Positions 23,825-33,244 of a DNA stretch of 64,000 nt are shown here, piece by piece (the stretch's first letter is position 1; each line of letters opens with the position of its first letter). The stretch covers positions 124,001-188,000 of the forward strand of contig NZ_SRPE01000008.1 of the NCBI RefSeq assembly GCF_004785645.1, written 5' to 3'. The notes beneath the pieces are model-generated. The model was not told where the DNA came from. It did not search any database and worked only from the letters and a program-made list of their open reading frames with translations. The position numbers were made by a program, and so were the translations under genes. Source of the stretch: Empedobacter tilapiae. Its GTDB lineage: Bacteria > Bacteroidota > Bacteroidia > Flavobacteriales > Weeksellaceae.

Positions 23825-26800
23825 ATGAATAAACTAATAGAAATGTCGATTGCCAAAAAATGGTTAATGTTGGCTTTGTTTTCTTTGGCTGCATTATTTG
23901 GATATTATTCTTGGAAACAATTATCTATCGAAGCTTATCCTGATATCGCTGATGTAACTTCACAAGTCGTAACTCAAGTTCCTGGGCTAGCTGCGGAAGA
24001 AGTAGAACAACAAATAACAATTCCAATAGAAAGAGAGCTAAATGGTTTACCAGGTATGCATGTTATGCGTAGCAAAAGTACATTTGGATTATCCATAATT
24101 ACGATTGTATTTAAAGATGGGGTAGATGATTATTGGGCTCGTATGAGAATTCAAGAACGATTGAATGATATTGAGTTGCCGTATGGAGCTGAACCAGAAT
24201 TAGATCCTTTAACATCTCCTATTGGAGAAGTATTTCGTTATATTATTGAAAGTGACACAAAGAGTTTAAGAGAATTAACAGATTTACAACGATTTGTTAT
24301 TGTACCAAGAATTAATCAAGTTTCAGGAGTTGCAGAAGTAACAAATTTTGGAGGAATCACAACGCAATATCAAATAGAAATAAATCCAAATAAATTAACT
24401 CAATATAATATATCGTTAAATGATGTTGTAGAAACAATAGAAAAAAATAACATCAATGCAGGAGGAAGTACATTACCTCAAGGAGATATAGGTTATGTGA
24501 TTAGAGGAATAGGTCTTGTAAAAGATTTAGAAGATTTTGGTAAGATTGTTATTAAATCAGAAAAAGGTATTCCTGTTTTATTATCAGATATAGGCGAATT
24601 AAAATATGGAAACTTAGAGCGAAAAGGAATTTTAGGCTACAGCGATAAAAGCCGAAATCATAGTGATGGAATTGAAGGAATAGTTCTATTGTTAAAAGGA
24701 GAAGATACTTCTGTAGTTTTAGAAGGTATTCATGAAGCTGTAGTTGAATTGAATAATGATTTATTGCCAAAAGATGTAAAAATACATGCATTTTTAGATC
24801 GTACAGATTTGGTCGATACAACACTTAATACTGTTTCGTACACATTAATGGAAGGTATTTGTTTAGTCATTATTGTACTAATTGTATTTCTTGGAAGTTG
24901 GAGGGGAGCTCTTCTAGTAGCGATAACAATTCCTATTTCATTACTTATCGCATTTATATTAATGCATTTTACATCTATTCCAGCCAATTTACTTTCGTTA
25001 GGAGCTATAGATTTCGGAATTATTGTAGATGGAGCTATTGTGATGATGGAAACCGTTTTGAAAAAAAGAGAGGAAAATCCAAAAGAAGAATTAAAGGAGA
25101 AAACTATTTCAACGATCGCGAAACAAGTAGCAAAACCAATATTTTTTGCAACACTAATTATTATAACAGCTTATTTACCATTATTTGCTTTTGAAAGAGT
25201 AGAACGTAAACTTTTTACTCCGATGGCTTTTACTGTTGGTTATGCATTACTTGGAGCTTTATCAGTTGCACTTTTATTAATCCCAGGATTAGCATTTGTG
25301 ATGTATAAAAAACCAAGAAAAATTTATCATAATAAATGGTTGGAAAAGCTAACGAAGTCTTATTCAAAGGTTATCAAAAAAATAGTTGTTAAACCCAAAA
25401 AAGTTACTCTACCATTACTTCTAATTCTTGCTAGCGCAACAGTATTATCTATTTCTGTTGGAAAAGATTTTTTACCAACATTAGACGAAGGTTCTATTTG
25501 GTTACAAGTAGAATTACCTCCAGGATTATCGGTAGAGAAGTCAAAAGAAATGAGCGATGTATTGAGAGAACATACAATGAAATATGACGAAGTTACTTAC
25601 GTAATGGTTCAAGCTGGTAGAAATGATGACGGAACAGATCCATGGACAGCATCTCATTTTGAAGTTTCAATAGGACTGAAACCATATAAAGAATGGCCTA
25701 GAGGAAAAACTAAGAATGATTTGATTCGAGAATTAGAATCAGAGTATACTAGTATGCCTGGATATACAGTTGGTTTTTCTCAACCAATGATTGATGGAGT
25801 TATGGATAAAATTTCAGGAGCACATAGTGAGTTGGCTGTAAAAATATATGGGAAAGATTTTACTGAAACACGTAAAATTGCTGAGAATGTCATGAAAGAA
25901 TTAAAAATGGTAAAAGGAGCTGTTGATGTATCAATAGATCAAGAACCGCCTTTACCTCAACTTCAAATTCATGCTAATCGAGATAAAATTGCACAATATG
26001 GATTGAATGTTTCTGATGTTTCAGAATTAATAGAAGTTGCAATTGGAGGAAAAGCTATTTCTCAAATATTTTCAGATGATAGAGTGTATGATTTTACTTG
26101 TAGATATAAAGAAGATAGTAGAAATACACCAGAAAAAATACGACAATTAACTTTGACAAATGTAGATGGTGTAAAAATACCATTAGCGCAAGTTGCGGAT
26201 GTAAAACTAAATACAGGAGAAAGTACAATTACGCGTGAAATGAATAAACGTCATTTGACAATAAAACTGAATTTGAGAGACCGCGATTTAAGTTCTTTCC
26301 TAAAAGAAGCTCAAAATAAAATAGAACAAAATATTGATTATGATCATAGTCAATATCATATTAAATGGAGTGGACAGTTTGAAAATCAAGACAGAGCTTA
26401 TACAAGACTTTCAGTTATTATTCCAATTGCAATATTAGTCATGTTTATACTTTTATATGCAGCATTCGGTAAATTGAGACAAGCTCTGCTTTTAATAGGA
26501 ATTATTCCTTTGGCGATATTCGGTGGAATGTTAGCTTTAAATGTAAGAGGAATGACTTTGAATGTATCTTCAGCAGTTGGTTTTATTGCATTATTCGGAG
26601 TTGCAATTCAGAATGGAGTGATTATGATTTCTCAAATCAATTTACTGAAAAATAAAGGAATGGAACTTTCTCAAGCTGTTATAGAAGGAACAAAAAATCG
26701 TTTCAGACCTGTTTTGATGACAGCCACAGTTGCGATTCTAGGATTATTACCAGCTTCATTAGCAACAGGAATAGGATCAGATGTTCAACGTCCATTAGCA

Positions 26801-26932
26801 ACGGTTATCGTATACGGATTATTATTCTCAACAATCATTACACTTTTTGCCCTTCCAGCTTTGTATTATATGATCGAAAAGAAATGGGGAAAAGATTCAG
26901 TAGAAAAATCAGTTAATCAAAAACAAGATTAA
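23825..26932 (+). CDS. CusA/CzcA-type heavy-metal RND efflux pump
   Basis: 1035 residues from the ATG at 23825. The full RND architecture is present: N-terminal helix, two large periplasmic loops, and helix 4 with the heavy-metal signature DFGIIVDGAIVMMET. Further family segments are AYPDIADVTSQVVTQVPGLAAEEVEQQIT and GVAIQNGVIMISQINLLK. It exchanges protons for metal ions and expels them through the TolC-like partner. The length matches CusA/CzcA. The genes run adaptor, pump, outer-membrane channel with almost no gaps (13 and 1 bases). Confidence 0.94.
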   Translation: MNKLIEMSIAKKWLMLALFSLAALFGYYSWKQLSIEAYPDIADVTSQVVTQVPGLAAEEVEQQITIPIERELNGLPGMHVMRSKSTFGLSIITIVFKDGVDDYWARMRIQERLNDIELPYGAEPELDPLTSPIGEVFRYIIESDTKSLRELTDLQRFVIVPRINQVSGVAEVTNFGGITTQYQIEINPNKLTQYNISLNDVVETIEKNNINAGGSTLPQGDIGYVIRGIGLVKDLEDFGKIVIKSEKGIPVLLSDIGELKYGNLERKGILGYSDKSRNHSDGIEGIVLLLKGEDTSVVLEGIHEAVVELNNDLLPKDVKIHAFLDRTDLVDTTLNTVSYTLMEGICLVIIVLIVFLGSWRGALLVAITIPISLLIAFILMHFTSIPANLLSLGAIDFGIIVDGAIVMMETVLKKREENPKEELKEKTISTIAKQVAKPIFFATLIIITAYLPLFAFERVERKLFTPMAFTVGYALLGALSVALLLIPGLAFVMYKKPRKIYHNKWLEKLTKSYSKVIKKIVVKPKKVTLPLLLILASATVLSISVGKDFLPTLDEGSIWLQVELPPGLSVEKSKEMSDVLREHTMKYDEVTYVMVQAGRNDDGTDPWTASHFEVSIGLKPYKEWPRGKTKNDLIRELESEYTSMPGYTVGFSQPMIDGVMDKISGAHSELAVKIYGKDFTETRKIAENVMKELKMVKGAVDVSIDQEPPLPQLQIHANRDKIAQYGLNVSDVSELIEVAIGGKAISQIFSDDRVYDFTCRYKEDSRNTPEKIRQLTLTNVDGVKIPLAQVADVKLNTGESTITREMNKRHLTIKLNLRDRDLSSFLKEAQNKIEQNIDYDHSQYHIKWSGQFENQDRAYTRLSVIIPIAILVMFILLYAAFGKLRQALLLIGIIPLAIFGGMLALNVRGMTLNVSSAVGFIALFGVAIQNGVIMISQINLLKNKGMELSQAVIEGTKNRFRPVLMTATVAILGLLPASLATGIGSDVQRPLATVIVYGLLFSTIITLFALPALYYMIEKKWGKDSVEKSVNQKQD

Positions 26933-26933
26933 A

Positions 26934-28208
26934 ATGAAAAAATATTGGTTATTAGTTGTGTGTAGTTTATTTATAGTAAATACTAAATTAATTGCTCAAA
27001 CAACAAATGAAAGCGAATTAGATTATAAAAAATTTATAGAAACAGTTCAAGCAAACAATATTTCTTATACAGCAGAGCGCTTTAATGTAGATATTGCCGA
27101 AACAGAAATTTTAAGTGCAAAAGCATTTGCGGATCCCGAACTTCAATTTGAATATTTTGATAATGGAGAAGCCAAAAGAAAAATGGGACTTGGATATTCA
27201 GCGGAAGTTGGATGGGTTTTAGAATTAGGAGGAAAAAGAAAAGCTCGAATTAATTTAGCTAAAAGTGAATTTGAATTAACGAAATTAATTCTTTTAGATT
27301 ATTTCAAAAATTTAAAAGCAGACGCAACATTAGGATTTCTTCAAACAATCTATCAGAAAGAGATGTTGAATGTAAAAGAGAATTCTTATAACATGATGAA
27401 TCAGTTAGCAAATTCGGATGAAATAAGATTCAAATTAGGAGAGATTTCTGAAACTGATGCAAGACAAAGTCGATTAGAAACTCAATCATTAAAAAATGAA
27501 ATAATACAAGCAGAAACAGATTTTGCTACATCAAAAATTCGATTATCAACTTTTATGGGAATTGATCAATATGCAGATTTATTTTCTACAGTAGGAGATT
27601 TGAAGACGTTTCAACGTGATTTTGATTTAATCAATTTGACTGAAATGGCCTTAAGTAATCGAACAGATTTATTAGTTGCCTTGCAAAGTAAAGATGTTAG
27701 TCAAAGAATGATTGAGTTGGCTAAAGCAAATCGTGCAATAGATTTGGGATTGATTTTAGGATTAGAGCATTCAACAGCTGTTAGAAATTTGGAAGCAGAA
27801 ACTCCTCAGTTCACACAAATTAAAGGAGGAATAAGTATTCCATTGAAATTTTCGAATAAATATAATAATGAATTGAAGGTTGCTAAAATGCAATTTAAAC
27901 AAGAGGAGCTAAATTATAAACAAACAGAATTAGAGATTAAATCTCAAGTAAAAGAAGCATATGAGTTGTATGAAGGTTATAAAAAGCAGTTGAAACAATT
28001 TGATATTGAAATATTAAAAAATGCGAATTTAATATTAGAGGCTAAAAAGTACAGTTACAAAAGAGGAAATTCGTCTTTGTTAGAGGTTCTAGATGCTCAA
28101 CGAACTTATAATGAAACTCAAAATCAATATTTGGAAACTCTATATAATTGCGCTTCAAGTCTTATTGATTTAGAAAGAGTAGTAGGGATTTGGGATATTG
28201 ATTTTTAA
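26934..28208 (+). CDS. TolC/CzcC-family outer-membrane efflux channel
   Basis: 424 residues with signal peptide (KKYWLLVVCSLFIVNTKLIAQ). Two TolC-type helical repeats rich in Ala/Lys/Glu, with EISETDARQSRLETQSLKNE and GNSSLLEVLDAQRTYNETQNQYLE marking the second helix of each. Starts 1 base after the pump stop. Forms the exit duct of the tripartite pump. Last gene of the operon. Confidence 0.9.
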   Translation: MKKYWLLVVCSLFIVNTKLIAQTTNESELDYKKFIETVQANNISYTAERFNVDIAETEILSAKAFADPELQFEYFDNGEAKRKMGLGYSAEVGWVLELGGKRKARINLAKSEFELTKLILLDYFKNLKADATLGFLQTIYQKEMLNVKENSYNMMNQLANSDEIRFKLGEISETDARQSRLETQSLKNEIIQAETDFATSKIRLSTFMGIDQYADLFSTVGDLKTFQRDFDLINLTEMALSNRTDLLVALQSKDVSQRMIELAKANRAIDLGLILGLEHSTAVRNLEAETPQFTQIKGGISIPLKFSNKYNNELKVAKMQFKQEELNYKQTELEIKSQVKEAYELYEGYKKQLKQFDIEILKNANLILEAKKYSYKRGNSSLLEVLDAQRTYNETQNQYLETLYNCASSLIDLERVVGIWDIDF

Positions 28209-28268
28209 ATCTTGGCTAATTCTAAAGATTTATGAATTATCTCAATTGACTGATTTCAGATATAATAA

Positions 28269-28352
28269 CCTATTTATAATAAACCGAGGACTCGGGAAAA
28301 GATAAACAGCCCTATTTATAATAAAATTCTATCGGCAGACATTATAAATAGG
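28269..28352. repeat. direct and inverted copies of CCTATTTATAAT
   Basis: CCTATTTATAATAAA occurs at 28269-28283 and again at 28311-28325; the reverse complement ATTATAAATAGG lies at 28341-28352. The last two can form a 12-bp hairpin with an 18-nt loop. It lies between the efflux operon and the convergent MATE gene and could act as a terminator or RNA-stability element. Confidence 0.6.
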
Positions 28353-28452
28353 TATGATTTAGATAAATGTAAACTTACAGACATTACAAATGGATTTGTT
28401 TGTAATCAAATCTTTACAATTGTGGATTAAGAAATTTTAAGTAATTGAAATA

Positions 28453-29784
28453 TTAATGATTAAAAACTCGTTTTCTAAAAATATACATCAATGGAAAACT
28501 ACGCAAGAACATCCAAATGCCAAATGCAATCCAGATTCCATAAATATTTAAACCAAAGTAATCTGCAAGATAAATGGTTGGTAGAAACCCAAGAAATGTT
28601 GCGATAATTAAGTTGTTTCGCAAGAGTTTTGCATCACCCATTCCTTTGAAAAATCCATCAAAAATATAAGCTAACGTATTGATTGGTTGCATCAATAAAA
28701 CCATCCAAAATACAGAATTGAAAATGGTCAAAACATTTGGATCTTGATTAAAAATTTGTCCAATTTGATTGTAAAAAATGAAACAAATAGCAATTAAAAT
28801 ACACGCAATTAAAACAGAATATTTGGAAATATCTTTGCTTAAAATCCAAAGTTTAGGATAATTTCGTTCGCCTTGTAAACGACCTGCCATAGCATTTCCA
28901 GCGCCAGCATATCCATCGATAAAAAATGAAAAGAACAGCCAAATATTCATCAAAATACTTTGCGCGGCGATGTAATCTTTTCCATAATCTGTAGCATAAG
29001 AATTGGCAAGAAAAAATGCAACATTTAACGAAGCTGTTCGTAAAATAAAATTGAAACTTAAGTTGACATATTTTTTAAAAAGTGGATGAATGGTTTTGCC
29101 TGGATTTAATCCGAAAGTGGTTTTAGTGAAATAATAATAAAATGCCATAATAACCATAATCAGTTGTGCAATAAGACTTGCATAAGCAGCACCTTTTATA
29201 TGGTAAGCAGGAATAAATCCATCAATTCCAAAAATTAAAATATAATCCAATACAACGTGAATAATAGCAGCTGCCAAGCTACATTTCATTGCCCAAATTG
29301 TATTTTGTATTCCTCTGAATGTACCAAAGAGCGTTAAAGAAATAAGTGTTAATGGAAAACCAAATGCTCTAATTTTGTAATAATCGACAGAAAATTGTAA
29401 AACCAAATTTTTTGCATTGTATAGTTCGAATAAGTTTTGAGCAAAAAAATAGGTTGGAACAAAAATAAGTAAGCTTAAAAAGATATTGAAGTATAAAGCT
29501 TGTGGAACTAATGTTTTTAGACTATTTAATTTATTTGCACCAAAACTCTGAGAAACTAATGATGAAATAGAGGTTTTGGTTTGAGCAACTATCCAAATTA
29601 TTCCAGAAAGAAAAGAACCAACCAAACCAGTCGCAGCAAGTGCTTCTACTGAATATTCTTTTACATTTCCTACCATTGCAATGTCAGTTAATGTAATTAA
29701 TGATTCCGCTATTCCAGAGAAAATAGCTGGAATGGCTAATTGGTTAATTTGTTTAAATGTAATTCTATCCGAAATTGAACTCAT
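28453..29784 (-). CDS. MATE-family multidrug exporter
   Basis: 443 residues from the ATG at 29784 (the frame also opens with TTG at 29793). Twelve membrane helices, with MATE features in both halves: ITFKQINQLAIPAIFSGIAESLITLTDIAMVG at the start and FFIDGYAGAGNAMAGRLQGERNY in the middle. It resembles the DinF-like branch common in Bacteroidota. It exports cationic compounds using Na+ or H+. It starts 9 bases after the stop of the small membrane protein upstream. Confidence 0.9.
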   Translation of the reverse strand: MSSISDRITFKQINQLAIPAIFSGIAESLITLTDIAMVGNVKEYSVEALAATGLVGSFLSGIIWIVAQTKTSISSLVSQSFGANKLNSLKTLVPQALYFNIFLSLLIFVPTYFFAQNLFELYNAKNLVLQFSVDYYKIRAFGFPLTLISLTLFGTFRGIQNTIWAMKCSLAAAIIHVVLDYILIFGIDGFIPAYHIKGAAYASLIAQLIMVIMAFYYYFTKTTFGLNPGKTIHPLFKKYVNLSFNFILRTASLNVAFFLANSYATDYGKDYIAAQSILMNIWLFFSFFIDGYAGAGNAMAGRLQGERNYPKLWILSKDISKYSVLIACILIAICFIFYNQIGQIFNQDPNVLTIFNSVFWMVLLMQPINTLAYIFDGFFKGMGDAKLLRNNLIIATFLGFLPTIYLADYFGLNIYGIWIAFGIWMFLRSFPLMYIFRKRVFNH

Positions 29785-29793
29785 TTCGAGCAA

Positions 29794-30180
29794 TTATTTT
29801 TTTACACGTTTATAAGGAGGTTTGTTTTTAACGATTTGATTGAACATAAATAATGTAATTCCAACCAAAGAAAAATAGCCTAAAAGAGGTAAAGTTGGAA
29901 CATTATAATCGTTGTATTTGAACATGAAAATACAACCTAAATATCCAGCAAAAATCAAATAATAGATTACTTTTTTGAATGATCCGTAAGTGAATTTTCC
30001 TCGAATAAACTCGATTAGATTAATAAAGATTAAGAAAAAATAAAATCCAAAAAAAATGTAACGTAACGGATTGATTGGGCGATCTGTTGTTCTTACATTA
30101 ATCATTAGATTGTAATTATAAATACCATTGTAAATTAACAATAATAAAATTAGAATAAGTATGATACGAAATAATTTCAT
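29794..30180 (-). CDS. small membrane protein, four predicted helices
   Basis: 128 residues, hydrophobic helices at about 4-22, 42-58, 72-90 and 97-115, with short charged loops (RTTDRPINP, IEFIRGKFTYG) and a basic tail NKPPYKRVKK. No motif that I recognise. It lies directly upstream of the MATE gene in the same orientation and probably shares its transcript. Confidence 0.6.
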   Translation of the reverse strand: MKLFRIILILILLLLIYNGIYNYNLMINVRTTDRPINPLRYIFFGFYFFLIFINLIEFIRGKFTYGSFKKVIYYLIFAGYLGCIFMFKYNDYNVPTLPLLGYFSLVGITLFMFNQIVKNKPPYKRVKK

Positions 30181-30226
30181 GAAAATTATATGATATTAAA
30201 AAAGCTGTTAGAACAGCTTTTTATGA

Positions 30227-30763
30227 TTATTTTTTTTGTTTGAAATCTAATGATAGTGAATTAACGCAATAGCGTAATCCAGTTTGTGTAGGACCATCAT
30301 CAAAAACATGACCTAAATGGCTTCCACAATTACCGCATAAAATCTCAGTTCTTTTCATTCCATGAGAAGTATCTATACGTTCTATAATTTTATCTTTTTC
30401 AATTTCTTTGTCAAAACTAGGCCAACCGCAATGTCCATCAAATTTAGAGTCAGAAGAAAATAATTCTTCTCCACAAGCACCACATGTATAAATACCATTT
30501 TCGAAATGCATGTTAAATTTTCCTGTAAAAGGGCGTTCTGTTCCTGCTTCTCTTAATACATAGTATTGTTCTGAAGAAAGCTCTTTTTTCCATTCTTCTT
30601 CAGATTTGTTTACTTTAAATTGAGGTTTCTCAGTCATTGCAATTGTATTTGAAGATTCAACTATTTTTCCATTTTCTTTTTTGTGTTGTGACGTACAAGA
30701 AGCAATTAAGCTAAATAATATCGCAACAACGAAAAAAGAGTGGTATTTTTTTAGGCAATCCAT
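30227..30763 (-). CDS. msrB: peptide-methionine (R)-S-oxide reductase, lipoprotein form
   Basis: 178 residues with a lipoprotein signal (LFSLIASC). The MsrB domain is complete: zinc ligands CGACGEE and CGNCGSH, GHCGWPSF, and the catalytic Cys in GLRYCVNSLSL. It repairs oxidised methionines of envelope proteins. It overlaps the aroB gene by 13 bases. Export fits the many Met-rich copper proteins of this window, but the linkage to them is only by function. Confidence 0.92.
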   Translation of the reverse strand: MDCLKKYHSFFVVAILFSLIASCTSQHKKENGKIVESSNTIAMTEKPQFKVNKSEEEWKKELSSEQYYVLREAGTERPFTGKFNMHFENGIYTCGACGEELFSSDSKFDGHCGWPSFDKEIEKDKIIERIDTSHGMKRTEILCGNCGSHLGHVFDDGPTQTGLRYCVNSLSLDFKQKK

Positions 30764-31803
30764 TTATTATATTTTTCAAAAGCCTGTCTGATTTCTTCTT
30801 CAGTACAAACTACATCATATCGACAATGTCCAATTTTATTAATCAAACTAAAGTTGATTGAGTTATTTTGATTTTTCTTGTCGTGTTTCATCCATTCCAT
30901 TAAGTTGGGAAAAATTTTCATATCAATTGTATTTAATGCATACATTGAAGAAAAACTCTCACAAACTTCTTCTAAATCTATTTTAGAAATTAATTCTTGA
31001 TCATAACTAAGGAATGTCTCAATAATCATTCCGATTACAATTGCTTCTCCATGTAAAAGGGGAAAATCAGTTTCCAATGATTCACTTTCAATAGCATGCC
31101 CAATTGTATGTCCGAAATTTAGGATTTTACGTTCTCCTTTTTCGTAAGGATCATTATTTACAACATTTTCTTTAATATGAATAGAATCCATTATAAATGG
31201 AGCTAAAGTTTCTGCATTATGGGAAGGTAATTGAACTAGATTGTCCCAATGATCACGATTTTTGATTAACCCATGTTTTAGCATTTCAGCTAATCCAGAT
31301 TTTACTTGTCGTTGTTCTAAGGTTAATAAAAATTTTGGATCTACTAAAACCATTTCGGGTTGAGTAAATGTTCCAACCATATTTTTCATTCCTTCTAAAT
31401 CAATTCCATTTTTTCCTCCAGCAGAAGCATCAACTTGTGATAATAAAGTTGTTGGAATATTAATAAATTTAATTCCACGTTTAAATGTGGAAGCCATAAA
31501 ACCTCCCATATCAGTTAAAACTCCACCTCCAACATTTATTACTAAAGAGTGACGATCAGCACCTAGTTCACTCAAAGCTAACCAAAGATTATTTACTGTA
31601 TCAATGTTTTTATTATCTTCTCCTGAATCAATTTCAAGAATTTCATAAGCTGAAATATTGTCTAAATCGGCTAACAAAATTGGCAAACAATGAACATGAG
31701 TGTTCTCGTCTACCAAAAAGAAGATAGAAGAAAAAGTGTTTTTTTCAAGGTAATCGTCTAATATGTATGCGATTGACCCAAAGTGAATCGGGGCTGATTT
31801 CAA
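30751..31803 (-). CDS. aroB: 3-dehydroquinate synthase
   Basis: 350 residues. Shikimate-pathway enzyme that cyclises DAHP using NAD and a divalent metal. Family motifs: VGGGVLTDMGGFMASTFKRG, PTTLLSQVDASAGGKNGIDL, KSGLAEMLKHGLI, LNFGHTIGHAIE, and HGEAIVIGM. Normal length. Upstream partner of msrB in a two-gene operon. Confidence 0.96.
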   Translation of the reverse strand: MKSAPIHFGSIAYILDDYLEKNTFSSIFFLVDENTHVHCLPILLADLDNISAYEILEIDSGEDNKNIDTVNNLWLALSELGADRHSLVINVGGGVLTDMGGFMASTFKRGIKFINIPTTLLSQVDASAGGKNGIDLEGMKNMVGTFTQPEMVLVDPKFLLTLEQRQVKSGLAEMLKHGLIKNRDHWDNLVQLPSHNAETLAPFIMDSIHIKENVVNNDPYEKGERKILNFGHTIGHAIESESLETDFPLLHGEAIVIGMIIETFLSYDQELISKIDLEEVCESFSSMYALNTIDMKIFPNLMEWMKHDKKNQNNSINFSLINKIGHCRYDVVCTEEEIRQAFEKYNKWIA

Positions 31804-31826
31804 AATGAAAATATTTTATTAAAATG

Positions 31827-31888
31827 TGCCTAAAATTACGGCGACCTTTTTACATCAACCAAATATTTTGAATGATTTATTTTAGGCA
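31827..31888. promoter_or_regulatory. spaced inverted repeat TGCCTAAAAT / ATTTTAGGCA
   Basis: 10-bp perfect arms at 31827-31836 and 31879-31888, 42 bp apart, in the divergent region between aroB and the GlmU-like gene. It could be a bipartite operator or chance; no family of regulators is indicated. Confidence 0.35.
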
Positions 31889-31939
31889 TTTAAAAAGATA
31901 AAACTCTATTGATCTTATAAGCTTATAGAATAATTATTT

Positions 31940-31947
31940 TAAATTTG
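31940..31947 (+). promoter_or_regulatory. TAnnTTTG element for the GlmU-like gene
   Basis: TAAATTTG, ending 16 nt before the ATG at 31964. Confidence 0.55.
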
Positions 31948-31963
31948 CACAAATTCTTAACTA

Positions 31964-33112
31964 ATGAATATAATCCTTTTTGATGGTGAGGAGTGGGAAC
32001 ATCTTTTGCCTCTTACGTTTACAAAGCCTGTGGCATCGTTACGAATGGGAGTTTTAAGTTTTGCCGAACGTTGGAAAAAAATTCTAAATACAACAGTGTC
32101 TTACCAAACTCAGCCCTATTTAGAAGAAAAATTTTCAACAGACTTTCAATTAGAAAATATATTCATTAATCCTTCATTTTTCCCAACGAAAGAGCTAATT
32201 GATACTATAAAAGAATTAGAATTGAATGAATCTATTCTTTTTGAAAATAAACTCGTAGCGGTTAAAACTTCTGAAAAAACTCCTAGTGTTACATCAAGAA
32301 CAATTCAACTTGAAGAAATAATTCATATTAAAAATTCATGGGATTTATTTACATATAATTTCCAAGCTATTGAATTTGATTTTGAATTATTAACTAAAGA
32401 CAGAATTTCTCAGCCTATTTCTGATACAAATAAAGTTTTACATCCTGAAAAAATCTTTATTGAAGAAGGAGCAAAAGTTGAATTTTCTATTTTAAATGCA
32501 ACAGAAGGTCCTATTTATATTGGTAAAGATGCTGAAATAATGGAAGGTTGTATGATTAGAGGAGGATTAGCTTTATGTGAGCATGGAAAAATTAACATGG
32601 GAGCAAAAGTTTATTCTGGCTGTACTATAGGACCATATTGTAAAGTAGGAGGAGAGTTAAATAATGCAATTTTAATGGCTTATTCTAATAAAGGTCACGA
32701 TGGTTTTTTAGGGAATGCTGTGATTGGAGAATGGTGTAATTTGGGAGCAGATACAAATAACTCTAATCTAAAGAATAATTATGCAGAAGTAAAATTATGG
32801 AGTTACAAAGAAAAAAGATTTGTAAAAACAGGATTACAATTCTGTGGTTTAATTATGGGAGACTATGCTAAATCTGCAATTAATAGCCAATTTAATACTG
32901 GTACGGTTGTTGGTGTTTGTGCCAACGTTTTTCAATCAGGGTTTCCTCCAAACATGATTAAACATTATAGTTGGGGTGGACAATCAGATGCTCCAGTATT
33001 TAGTTTTGAAAGAGCTTGTGAAGCTGCAGAGAAAATGATGGAAAGAAGAAAAGTAGAATTTACTTCTACTGATAAGAAGATTTTAGAACATATTTTTAAT
33101 TTAAATAACTAA
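31964..33112 (+). CDS. GlmU-like putative sugar nucleotidyltransferase/acyltransferase
   Basis: 382 residues. The N-terminal half is a divergent nucleotidyltransferase fold (NIILFDGEEWEHLLPLTFTKPVASLRMGVLSFAERW) without the normal GlmU LAAGxGTRM loop. The C-terminal half is a left-handed beta-helix with hexapeptide repeats (APIYIG-type: GPIYIGKDAEIMEG, GAKVYSGCTIGPYCKVGG, IGEWCNLGADTNNSNLKNNY). Bacteroidota carry this GlmU-family protein in addition to true GlmU. Substrate unknown; a UDP-sugar is likely. Confidence 0.85.
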   Translation: MNIILFDGEEWEHLLPLTFTKPVASLRMGVLSFAERWKKILNTTVSYQTQPYLEEKFSTDFQLENIFINPSFFPTKELIDTIKELELNESILFENKLVAVKTSEKTPSVTSRTIQLEEIIHIKNSWDLFTYNFQAIEFDFELLTKDRISQPISDTNKVLHPEKIFIEEGAKVEFSILNATEGPIYIGKDAEIMEGCMIRGGLALCEHGKINMGAKVYSGCTIGPYCKVGGELNNAILMAYSNKGHDGFLGNAVIGEWCNLGADTNNSNLKNNYAEVKLWSYKEKRFVKTGLQFCGLIMGDYAKSAINSQFNTGTVVGVCANVFQSGFPPNMIKHYSWGGQSDAPVFSFERACEAAEKMMERRKVEFTSTDKKILEHIFNLNN

Positions 33113-33208
33113 CTAATTTAATAAAGAGAAATATTAAGAATTAAAGGTAAAAATTGTTATATGATTAATTTTACATGTTAATCTTTTAACAATTAATTAA
33201 AAAATCCT

Positions 33209-33216
33209 TAATTTTG
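33209..33216 (+). promoter_or_regulatory. TAnnTTTG element
   Basis: TAATTTTG, 28 nt before the ATG at 33245. Confidence 0.55.
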
Positions 33217-33244
33217 CTTTTTGTTAGAAAAGAATATTTGTGAA

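Noticed and set aside
24552-25194. Open frames on both strands inside the RND pump gene
   Set aside because: They lie wholly within the pump gene and show no conserved motif.
1644-28208. Horizontally acquired metal-resistance island
   Set aside because: Metal genes are interspersed with murI, Gre-like and other core genes. No integrase, transposase, flanking repeats or clear base-composition shift is visible.
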